Assembly (NCBI GenBank): GCA_946414315.1 | Contig: CAMKNZ010000004.1 | Coordinates: 51,698 to 115,697, forward strand | DNA: 64,000 bases | DNA from: an uncultured Clostridia bacterium | Lineage (GTDB): Bacteria > Bacillota > Clostridia > Christensenellales > Aristaeellaceae | Direction of reading: 5' to 3' | Shown here: positions 36,897 through 44,137 of the stretch, one piece after another | Position numbering within the stretch: the first letter of the stretch is position 1 | How the letters are laid out: each line of letters starts with the position of its first letter | Made by a program: the position numbers and the translations under genes | Notes under the pieces: generated by a model | Databases searched by the model: none | Seen by the model: only the letters and a program-made list of their open reading frames with translations | Told to the model about the DNA's origin: nothing

Positions 36897-37775
36897 TCAG
36901 CCCTTGACCGCACCGGCGGTCGCGCCGCGGATGATCGCGCGGGACAGGATGACGTACACGACAATAACCGGCAGGATCGCCAGCAGGATGAACATGTACA
37001 CCTTACCCATGTCAAACTTGGAATAGTCTGCGGAACGAAGCTGGGCCACCATGATCGGGACCGTCTTCAGGTCCGCCTTGTCCAGGATCAGGGACGGAAT
37101 GAAGTAGTTGTTCCAGGAGGCGACGAACGCGAAGATCATCTGCACGGCGATGGCCGGCTTCATGATCGGCAGGATGATCTGGTTGAAGGTCCGGAATTCG
37201 CCGCTGCCGTCAATGCGGGCAGCTTCCACGATCTCCATCGGCAGGACACTCTCCAGGTACTGCTTCATGTAGAAGAATACCACCGGGGCCGCGATGCTGG
37301 GCACGATCAGCGGGATATAGTTGTTGGTCAGCTTGAGATCGTAGCACAGCTGGATGAAACCGACCGCGGAAACCTGCGGCGGAATCATCATGACCGCCAT
37401 GATGAAGTAGAACGCAAACTTCTTGAGCTTGAAGTCGTAGACATGTACGCCGTACGCCGTCAGCGCGGAGAAGTAGGTCGTCAGGATCGCGCAGCAGGCT
37501 GCGATCAGGAAACTGTTCAGCATGCCACGGGGAATATTGATGGACGCGTCGTTCCAGGCGTTGGACAGGTTCTCAAAGAAGTGAGTGCTGAACCAAGGCG
37601 TGAAACCGGCCTGCAGCTCGAAGTTGGAACGGGAAGAGTTCACGAGCATCATGTAGAAGGAGAACAGGCACAGGACCGAAAGGAAGATCAGGATAAAATA
37701 GACCACAAACCGGGCGCCGAACATCATCAGGCGGCCTTTGGTGTTTTCTCTGTTGCCTTTGCTTTTCATTGTCAT
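36897..37775 (-). CDS. Carbohydrate ABC transporter permease (MalG/AraQ type), system 1
   Basis: A 292-residue permease with six likely membrane helices and the EAA loop EAARIDGSGEFRTFNQIILP that docks the ATPase. The start at 37775 has GGAGG seven bases upstream. It lies 17 bp after its partner permease and is the last gene before a terminator. No ATPase gene adjoins, as is common where one shared MsmK-type ATPase serves several sugar systems. Confidence 0.92.
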   Translation of the reverse strand: MTMKSKGNRENTKGRLMMFGARFVVYFILIFLSVLCLFSFYMMLVNSSRSNFELQAGFTPWFSTHFFENLSNAWNDASINIPRGMLNSFLIAACCAILTTYFSALTAYGVHVYDFKLKKFAFYFIMAVMMIPPQVSAVGFIQLCYDLKLTNNYIPLIVPSIAAPVVFFYMKQYLESVLPMEIVEAARIDGSGEFRTFNQIILPIMKPAIAVQMIFAFVASWNNYFIPSLILDKADLKTVPIMVAQLRSADYSKFDMGKVYMFILLAILPVIVVYVILSRAIIRGATAGAVKG

Positions 37776-37792
37776 GTTTCTTCCTCCTCCCC

Positions 37793-38716
37793 TCAGTTCT
37801 TATACGGCCTGGACAGCGTCTTGTAGACGACCAGGCTCAGGCTGGCGGAGATGATGAACAGCACAACGCTGATCGCACCGGCCATACCGTAGTTCTTGCT
37901 GGTACCGAGGTAGTTGTTCAGGTACATGACCATCGTGAAGCTGGTCCGGTCCGGCGTGCCCTTGCCGTTGGTCAGAACCTGCGGCACGTCGAACATCTGC
38001 AGGCCGCCGATCATGGCCGTGATCACGGTGTAGACCAGGATGGGCGCCAGCAGCGGCAGCGTCACCCGGAAGAAGACCTGCAGGGAATTCGCGCCGTCGA
38101 TGTCCGCCGCCTCGAACAGGCACTGGTCGATGCCCTGGATACCGGCCATCAGCAGGATGGTCGTATTACCGAACCACATAAGGAAGTTCATCAGGGAGAT
38201 CAGCAGGCGAACCGAAACCCGCATGCCGAGGAAGTCGACCGCCTTATCCGCCCAACCGGAAGACAATATTATCTGGTTGATCGGGCCAATCGGGGAGAAC
38301 AGCGTGAAAAACAGCATAGAGAACGCAGCCGCCATGATCAGGTTGGGCATGTAGATCACGGTCTTGAAGAACTGCTGTCCCTTGATGTTCAGCCGATAGC
38401 TGGTGAAGAACACCGCCAACAGCAGCGCCACCGCCACCTGCGGCACGGCGCCCAGCACCCATAGGATGACCGTGTTGCCGAAGTATTTGATCATGCCAAT
38501 GCTTCCGGATTTATCCGGGGTAAACAGTTTGATAAAGTTATCAAACCCGACATAGTTCGGCCCGATCTGTTTCAGGCCGCTCCGGTAGTTCTCAAAGAAA
38601 GCATTGTAGAACGTTGTCAGCTGCGGCACCAGGGTAAAGAGGATATAGACGACAAAGAACGGGATAATGAAGATATATCCCCACTTGGCGTAGCTGACGC
38701 CTTTATGTTTTCTCAT
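37793..38716 (-). CDS. Carbohydrate ABC transporter permease (MalF/UgpA type), system 1
   Basis: A 307-residue permease with six likely membrane helices and the loop EAADIDGANSLQVFFRVTLPLL. The start at 38716 (MRKHKGVSYAKWGY) follows GGAG; an upstream in-frame Met is poorly supported. Its partner permease follows directly and its binding protein precedes it across a long hairpin. Confidence 0.92.
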   Translation of the reverse strand: MRKHKGVSYAKWGYIFIIPFFVVYILFTLVPQLTTFYNAFFENYRSGLKQIGPNYVGFDNFIKLFTPDKSGSIGMIKYFGNTVILWVLGAVPQVAVALLLAVFFTSYRLNIKGQQFFKTVIYMPNLIMAAAFSMLFFTLFSPIGPINQIILSSGWADKAVDFLGMRVSVRLLISLMNFLMWFGNTTILLMAGIQGIDQCLFEAADIDGANSLQVFFRVTLPLLAPILVYTVITAMIGGLQMFDVPQVLTNGKGTPDRTSFTMVMYLNNYLGTSKNYGMAGAISVVLFIISASLSLVVYKTLSRPYKN

Positions 38717-38810
38717 GGCGCGTGCTCCTTCTCGCGATGTTCGGATTTCTGCTGGCGGCGTACGGGTTTCCATGCGCCTTCAGCAGAAATCCTTCTGCAT
38801 TTGCTTAATC

Positions 38811-38848
38811 ACTCACAAAGGCAAGGCCTTTGCCTTGCCTTTGTGAGT
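38811..38848 (-). other. Long hairpin between the binding protein and permease genes, system 1
   Basis: A perfect 17-bp stem (38811-38827 with 38832-38848; ending GGCAAGGC/GCCTTGCC) with a 4-nt loop and no T-run on the minus strand. It is placed to protect the upstream binding-protein mRNA from 3' decay. Confidence 0.75.
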
Positions 38849-38871
38849 TCAAAACATGTTATTCCTTGAAA

Positions 38872-40134
38872 TTATTCGGGAAGAACGATGTCCGGATACT
38901 TCTCAGCAACATACTTGAAGAAGTTCGCCATCGCGGTTTCCTTGTCAACATTGCCCTTGAAGTATTCCTGCAGGTTGTTCTGCAGACCTTCGTTCAGCAG
39001 CTGATCATAGATCGTGTGGTTTTCCCACTTGATGTTGTCGGTCATCGCAGCGAACACGGCGATATCGTTCTGGCCGCCCAGGAACTCGGAGCCATAGGAC
39101 TCGTCCGCAGCGAACTTGGCGTTCACAGCCTTGTTGTTGGAGAACTGCTTTTCTTCAGAAACCAGCTTGGAGCAGACTTCTTCGTTGTTGATGAAAGTGT
39201 TCATGATGTCAGCAACGATGTCAGCATTCTCGGTGCCGGCGGGCATAAGCAGCCAGGTGCCGCCCCAGAAGTGAGCAGCGGGGCCTTCGCAGATCGCCCA
39301 GTCGCCGGAGCAGCCCTTCTCGGGATCCTGCGCGTTGCCCATGCAGAAGTTGAAGTACCAGGCGGGTCCGAAGAAGCACATGGTCTTTCCGTCAGCGAAC
39401 ATCTGGGCAGTCTTTTCATCGTCCCAGATACCGGCGGTCAGGGTGTACTCGTTCTTGATGAACTCATCGGTCTGATCAGCCCAAGCTTCGATCTGAGCAT
39501 CGAACACCAGGTTGTTGTTCTCATCAACCCAAGCAGAGGTGCAGTTGTTGGAGAAGGGACGATAGGTTTCCGCGAAGGAAGCGGTCATGTAGTAGCCCTT
39601 GGCCTTGGCTTCGGCAGCCACAGCATTGAACTTCTCCCAGGAATCCAGCTTGGCCTGAACCTCGGCGGGATCATCGGTGCCCAGCACGTCCTTGGCGATG
39701 GAGCGGCGATAGATCAGAGCGGAGGGGCAGCACTGGAAGGAAACGCCCTTCACGACGCCGTTGGCATCGGAAGCGGCCTTCACGGTGTACTCATAAGCAT
39801 TGGAGAAATCGGTCACGCCCGCGGCAGTGATGTCCTGGGTGTAATCGGAATCAACATACTTCAGGATGTAGTCAGCTTCGGCCAGGAACATGTCAACCTG
39901 TTCACCGTTCAGCAGATCGGTGTCCAGCTTGTCCTGATAAGCGCCATTGTCGCTGGGCACGATAACCCATTCAACGGTGACGCCTTCCGGCAGGGTGTAA
40001 TACTTCTCGAAGAATCCTTTGAATTCTTCATTCCACGCATAGAACTTGAGGGTTTTGCCGCCTTCGGCCATCGCGACGGACGCAACGGCGAACACCATGA
40101 TGGCAGCCAGGACCAGAGCCAGGACCTTCTTCAT
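38872..40134 (-). CDS. Extracellular sugar-binding protein, system 1
   Basis: A 420-residue family 1 solute-binding protein with a signal peptide (MKKVLALVLAAIMVFAVASVAMA) and mature start EGGKTLKFYAWNEEF. There is no lipobox cysteine. LNGEQVDMFLAEADY and the late GPAWYFNF region are typical of oligosaccharide receptors. It heads an operon with two permeases, then GH1. The promoter lies about 110 bp upstream. Ligand unknown; a beta-glucoside is suggested by the GH1 neighbour. Confidence 0.9.
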   Translation of the reverse strand: MKKVLALVLAAIMVFAVASVAMAEGGKTLKFYAWNEEFKGFFEKYYTLPEGVTVEWVIVPSDNGAYQDKLDTDLLNGEQVDMFLAEADYILKYVDSDYTQDITAAGVTDFSNAYEYTVKAASDANGVVKGVSFQCCPSALIYRRSIAKDVLGTDDPAEVQAKLDSWEKFNAVAAEAKAKGYYMTASFAETYRPFSNNCTSAWVDENNNLVFDAQIEAWADQTDEFIKNEYTLTAGIWDDEKTAQMFADGKTMCFFGPAWYFNFCMGNAQDPEKGCSGDWAICEGPAAHFWGGTWLLMPAGTENADIVADIMNTFINNEEVCSKLVSEEKQFSNNKAVNAKFAADESYGSEFLGGQNDIAVFAAMTDNIKWENHTIYDQLLNEGLQNNLQEYFKGNVDKETAMANFFKYVAEKYPDIVLPE

Positions 40135-40182
40135 ATTGGGGTTCCTCCTTTTTATTTGCGCGGCTTTGCCGCAATATTCTCA

Positions 40183-40200
40183 AACAGCGATCCCGCTGTT
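40183..40200 (-). other. Hairpin in the 5' leader of sugar system 1
   Basis: A 7-bp stem AACAGCG/CGCTGTT (40183-40189 with 40194-40200) with a 4-nt loop lies in the leader. A second weaker one (TTGC..GGC/GCC..GCAA) lies about 25 bp nearer the gene. Both may stabilise the mRNA. Confidence 0.45.
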
Positions 40201-40251
40201 ATCGACCTTGGAAATGAGAATCCCTGTGGTTTTCCTCTTATAACGGAGATT

Positions 40252-40280
40252 AGTATATCCCCGCCAAAACAATTTTGCAA
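40252..40280 (-). promoter_or_regulatory. Promoter of sugar transport system 1
   Basis: Minus strand TTGCAA (40275-40280), a 17-bp spacer and TATACT (40252-40257). A partial palindrome CCACTACATGTGGG (40281-40294) touches the -35 box on its upstream side and may bind an activator. Confidence 0.65.
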
Positions 40281-40338
40281 CCACTACATGTGGGATTTAG
40301 GGGCGTTCCGCCCCATTTTGAACATGTACGGACATTTT

Positions 40339-40451
40339 TGGAATCGTTTACAACCCTTGCCATTCAACGCTTGTTTTCAGGGCCTTGATTCTGTTCGGTT
40401 TTTAAAAAAATTTTTTCACTTTTTTGTTTCTGTTTTGCGAAAACGTTTCCG
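40339..40451 (-). promoter_or_regulatory. Two LacI/CcpA-type operator candidates upstream of system 1
   Basis: TGTAAACGATTCCA on the minus strand (40339-40352) matches the catabolite-response consensus TGWAANCGNTNWCA with one mismatch. GCGAAAACGTTTCC (about 40437-40450, plus strand) is a looser LacI-family palindrome. A strongly A/T-tracted stretch (about 40398-40436) lies between them. A matched inverted pair ATGTACGGA (40324-40332) and TCCGTACAT (40510-40518) brackets the area. The rest of this 459-bp gap shows no gene. Confidence 0.5.
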
Positions 40452-40538
40452 ATGGTCTTTCGGCCTGTTTTTCACCCGGGCATACCACAAGATATAGTAT
40501 GTTCACCCATCCGTACATATTCATCATAGTACCAAAAC

Positions 40539-40570
40539 GAAAAACTCTTTCCGGAAAAACCGGAAAGAGT
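40539..40570 (-). terminator. Terminator of sugar transport system 2
   Basis: An 11-bp stem (40544-40554 with 40560-40570; ACTCTTTCCGG) with a 5-nt loop, followed on the minus strand by TTTTTCG. Its arms resemble those of the terminator at 36842-36882. Confidence 0.9.
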
Positions 40571-40593
40571 CTGATATGTTTTTTCGGTCGGGT

Positions 40594-41478
40594 TTATCCC
40601 TTGACCGCACCGGCAATGAAACTGTCCTGGATCCGCTTGCTGAGGAGGGCATAGACGATCATTGTCGGCAATGTCGCAATGGTCAGTGCGGCACCGATCG
40701 GACCCCAGTCTGTCGTATACTGGCCGAACAGCTGCTGTACGCCGACCGGCAGGGTCCGGTATTTACCGGAACTGACGAAAATTGTCGCAAACAGCAGTTC
40801 ATTCCAGCACTGGAGGAACGTATAAATTCCAACGGTTGCGATGGCCGGCATCATCAGGGGAGCAATCACCCTGAAGAAGATCTTCCATACGCCGCAGCCG
40901 TCCAGGAAGGCAGCCTCGTCCAGGTCGTAGGGAATGTCTCCCATGAAACCGATACTGATCAGGATACCCATGGACAGTGAGAACGCCGAATACGGAACGA
41001 TCAGTGCGGCATAGGTGTTCAGCAGTTTCATTTTCGACAATATCGTGAACACCGGAACAATGGCCGCGTGGATCGGGATCGTAAGGCCGAGCATGAAGAA
41101 CTTGTTCATCATCTTCCGGCCCTTCCAGACCAGCCTTGTCAATGCATAGGTGGCCATGAACGACGCGATCACTGTGATCGCGATAACGGACGTGGAAACG
41201 GCAAGGCTGTTGATGAAATACTGGCCCATATTGCCGGTGTTCATCGCCTTGTTATAGTTGTTCCACTCCCAGTTCTGCGGAAGGCCGACATGGTTCGGCG
41301 GAACAAGCACTTTTTCACCCGTGGCTTCGTCCACATAGGAATAGCCCAGGATCTCATCGTTGTTCTTCAGGGAGAAGGTGACCATCCAGTAAAGCGGGAA
41401 CAGATTGATCAGGACCAGGATGATCAGCAGCAGGTGGACGATGACTGTAGAGGGTTTAAACTTACGCACTTCTCTCAT
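40594..41478 (-). CDS. Carbohydrate ABC transporter permease (MalG type), system 2
   Basis: A 294-residue permease with six likely membrane helices and the loop DEAAFLDGCGVWKIFFRVIAPLM. Its ATG overlaps the stop of the partner permease (ATGA). It is the last gene of an operon of binding protein and two permeases and is followed by a terminator. No ATPase gene is present. Confidence 0.93.
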   Translation of the reverse strand: MREVRKFKPSTVIVHLLLIILVLINLFPLYWMVTFSLKNNDEILGYSYVDEATGEKVLVPPNHVGLPQNWEWNNYNKAMNTGNMGQYFINSLAVSTSVIAITVIASFMATYALTRLVWKGRKMMNKFFMLGLTIPIHAAIVPVFTILSKMKLLNTYAALIVPYSAFSLSMGILISIGFMGDIPYDLDEAAFLDGCGVWKIFFRVIAPLMMPAIATVGIYTFLQCWNELLFATIFVSSGKYRTLPVGVQQLFGQYTTDWGPIGAALTIATLPTMIVYALLSKRIQDSFIAGAVKG

Positions 41479-42452
41479 GCTACTTTCGCCCCCTTATCTC
41501 TGAACGCCAGGCTGATCAGCATTGCAAACAGGAAGCAGAGAATGATCAGAACCACTGCTACCGTACTGCCCAGGCCATACCGCTGATGGAGGAACAGCAG
41601 TTTGTACATCAGCGTACTGGGCAGTTCCGCCCTGGATGTATCCTTCATCAGCGCGTAGATCAGGTCGAAGGATTTCAGCGAGCCGGTTACGGCGAAAATC
41701 ACACAGACCTTCAGAATCGGCTTGATATAAGGAATGATGATGTACCGGTTTACCTGACCTTCCGTACATCCGTCCAGCTGCGCCGCTTCAAGCAGGTCCG
41801 CCGGAACGCCCTTGATGCCGGCGTACATCAGCAGCATATGATAACCCACATACTGCCACAGGATCGGGATAAACGCCGCGATCAGCGCAGTCTCCCGGAA
41901 ACCGGTCCATTGACCGGTAAACGGCAGTTTGGATGAGGTGATTCCTTTGGAAATTGCCGGGAACAACCACTGATCGATTCCCAGCGCCCGGAGTCCGGCG
42001 TTCAGCAAACCTGCCTGACCCGGATCATAGATATTCATCCACAGACGGCCGATGATAACCGTGGAAATCAGCACCGGCATAAAGAAGATGGACAGGTATG
42101 TCCGTTCTCCCCGGATGCCTTTGCTCAGCTTCAGCGCGATGATCAGTGCCAGCGGGAGCTGAATGAAAGTGGAAAGAGCAGCCAGGATGAGGGAATGCGC
42201 GAGGGCGTCTCCCAGATACATACTGTTCGCATAAAGTTTTCCTGTGTTCGGGTTCGTCAGCATACTGCTGAACAGGATCCTGTAGTTTTCCAGTCCGACA
42301 TATTCCATATCGGTATTCGCGACCAGATTGAACTCATGGAAGCTGTAGTACGCCGACATAATAATAGGCGCAATCAGGATCCCGATAAACAGGATCAGCG
42401 CCGGCAGCAGAAACAGGAAAATATTCAGCTTATAGGAAAACGTTCTTTTCAT
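41475..42452 (-). CDS. Carbohydrate ABC transporter permease (MalF type), system 2
   Basis: A 325-residue permease with six likely membrane helices, a large extracytoplasmic loop after the first helix and the docking loop LEAAQLDGCTEGQVNRYIIIPYI. It is separated from the binding-protein gene by about 98 bp containing a hairpin and overlaps its partner by 4 bp. Confidence 0.93.
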   Translation of the reverse strand: MKRTFSYKLNIFLFLLPALILFIGILIAPIIMSAYYSFHEFNLVANTDMEYVGLENYRILFSSMLTNPNTGKLYANSMYLGDALAHSLILAALSTFIQLPLALIIALKLSKGIRGERTYLSIFFMPVLISTVIIGRLWMNIYDPGQAGLLNAGLRALGIDQWLFPAISKGITSSKLPFTGQWTGFRETALIAAFIPILWQYVGYHMLLMYAGIKGVPADLLEAAQLDGCTEGQVNRYIIIPYIKPILKVCVIFAVTGSLKSFDLIYALMKDTSRAELPSTLMYKLLFLHQRYGLGSTVAVVLIILCFLFAMLISLAFRDKGAKVA

Positions 42453-42479
42453 CTTTCGTGATCCTTTTCAACAAAAGAG

Positions 42480-42521
42480 GGAGACGGCCCTCTCAGAGGA
42501 TTCCCCCGCGGGGCCGTCTCC
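42480..42521 (-). other. Hairpin between the binding protein and permease genes, system 2
   Basis: An 11-bp stem GGAGACGGCCC (42480-42490) pairs with 42511-42521 across a 20-nt loop. There is no terminator-like T-run. It occupies the same position as the hairpin in system 1 and probably sets the ratio of receptor to permease. Confidence 0.65.
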
Positions 42522-42550
42522 GAATTGATTTGTTCAGATCTGACTGTTCT

Positions 42551-43786
42551 TTACTGGAGTTCGTTGGTCAGGGCTTCAACAAAGCCGGCGCCGTCGATCT
42601 CGCAGCCATAAACCTTGGCAACATAGCTCAGGTAGATGTTGGCGGGGTCAGCGCTCATGGCGGTGTCGCCGAACAGCACCATGCCGTCAGCAGCAGCAAC
42701 CATATCGGACACAGCGGTGGTCAGATAGTTCACAGCAGAGGTGTCGTAGTCCGGAGTCCAGGCGGGCAGTCCGGAACCGGCATCGATGAAGCTGTACTGG
42801 CAGATCTTCTTGCCCAGCGCGAAAGCAACCTTCGCAGCCAGAGCGGGATCCTTGCCGGCGGCGGAAACAGCCAGGGAGTCAGCGGGGCCGCCGATGACCT
42901 GACCATAGGTCGCCTTTTCAGCATCCATCACGGGGAACAGCGCAACCTGGAAATTGTCACCAGCCGCAGCAACTTCGCCGCAGTTCCAGGTACCGTTCTG
43001 ATAGAACGCATACTTGCCGGCGATGAAGTTGGCCTTCACGGTGTCGTTGTCCAGGGTCAGGCCGTCGGGATCGAAGTAGCCCTTGATGATCATATCCTGG
43101 AAGTTGTCAACCGCAGTCGCGATGGCCGGATCGTTCCAGGTGCCCTTGCCGGCGAAGATGTCGCCCAGAGCTTCGTAACCAATGGTCTTCAGGATGATGG
43201 GCTCGAGGTACTCGGTCACGCACCAGGTGGCGTTGCCGGAGCAGCCGAAGGGGATCTTGCCGGCGGCGACCAGCTTGTCGCAGCAGTCGATCAGCTCTTC
43301 GTAGGTCTGCGGAACCTTGTCATAACCAACTTCGGCCAGGATGTCCATGTTCGCAAACATGGCAACAATGTTCATGGTCAGCGGCACAGCGTAGCGCTTT
43401 CCATCATAGGTGGCGTTCTTGGTCATAACATCCGGCAGAGCGTCAGCATACTCAGCATATGCTTCGTCCAGGCAGTAGACTTTGCCAGCGGTGGCGAAGT
43501 CGCCGCAGAAAGCGCCGGCCCAGGTGAAGAAGATGTCCGGCAGCTCTTCAGCGCTCGTGCTCTTGATCTTGGTCTTGTAGGAGTCATTCTCGAAAGCTTC
43601 CCATTCGATCTTCACGCCGAGGGCTTCTTCGATTTCGGGAATCGCCTTTTCATAAGCGGGGCGGTTCGCGTCGCTCTCAGTCGCGATGCACCACAGGGTC
43701 AGGGTGGGTTTTTCTGCTTCAGCCAGAGCAGAGGTGATACCCAGCAGCAGGCACGCTGCCAGAACCAGGGCAACCAGTTTCTTCAT
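42551..43786 (-). CDS. Extracellular sugar-binding protein, system 2
   Basis: A 411-residue family 1 solute-binding protein with signal peptide MKKLVALVLAACLLLGITSALA and mature start EAEKPTLTLWCIATES. The Cys in the signal segment (LAACLLLG) is too early and in the wrong context for a good lipobox, so lipidation is doubtful. GKYAFYQNGTWNCGE is typical for these receptors. It heads the operon with two permeases. Ligand unknown; the GH3 gene upstream suggests a beta-linked oligosaccharide. Confidence 0.9.
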   Translation of the reverse strand: MKKLVALVLAACLLLGITSALAEAEKPTLTLWCIATESDANRPAYEKAIPEIEEALGVKIEWEAFENDSYKTKIKSTSAEELPDIFFTWAGAFCGDFATAGKVYCLDEAYAEYADALPDVMTKNATYDGKRYAVPLTMNIVAMFANMDILAEVGYDKVPQTYEELIDCCDKLVAAGKIPFGCSGNATWCVTEYLEPIILKTIGYEALGDIFAGKGTWNDPAIATAVDNFQDMIIKGYFDPDGLTLDNDTVKANFIAGKYAFYQNGTWNCGEVAAAGDNFQVALFPVMDAEKATYGQVIGGPADSLAVSAAGKDPALAAKVAFALGKKICQYSFIDAGSGLPAWTPDYDTSAVNYLTTAVSDMVAAADGMVLFGDTAMSADPANIYLSYVAKVYGCEIDGAGFVEALTNELQ

Positions 43787-43847
43787 AATCCAGGTCTCCT
43801 TTCAAAATATGAAATTACCTCTTGCGACCAGATCGGTCACTGCGCAT

Positions 43848-43877
43848 ATTATACCCCCATGTTCGTACAAATAGCAA
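43848..43877 (-). promoter_or_regulatory. Promoter of sugar transport system 2
   Basis: Minus strand TTGCTA (43872-43877), an 18-bp spacer and TATAAT (43848-43853) about 60 bp before the ATG. A LacI-type palindrome GCAAACGTTTTCC lies upstream at 43945-43957. Confidence 0.7.
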
Positions 43878-44019
43878 TAGTTTTTATCATTTTTTGAGCA
43901 ATTTTTGACCAAATTCATCATGTCTGATGCGTAAACCCCTTGAGGCAAACGTTTTCCATGGTTTTTCTCATTTGAGCAACCACGTGTATTTTTCCTGTAT
44001 TTCGCCCCGGAACGCATGA

Positions 44020-44053
44020 AAAATAAGGGCTCATGTGTATCCATGGCCCTTTT
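44020..44053 (-). terminator. Terminator of the GH3 gene
   Basis: On the minus strand AAGGGC plus CATG pairs with CATG and GCCCTT (outer arms 44046-44051 and 44025-44030) with one bulged base, followed by TTATTTTTC. It lies about 90 bp after the GH3 stop. Confidence 0.65.
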
Positions 44054-44054
44054 G

Positions 44055-44072
44055 ACCACAACATGTTGTGGT
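44055..44072. promoter_or_regulatory. Perfect 18-bp palindrome, possible operator
   Basis: ACCACAACATGTTGTGGT reads the same on both strands. It lies between GH3 and the system 2 promoter, about 180 bp upstream of the latter. The half-site CCAC-x-ACATG also occurs beside the system 1 promoter (40281-40289). Confidence 0.5.
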
Positions 44073-44137
44073 GCCTGTTTTTCATCATTTTTTGCCGTTC
44101 CGGGTTAATTTCGCGCAATCCGGAAAAAGTTTGCGAA

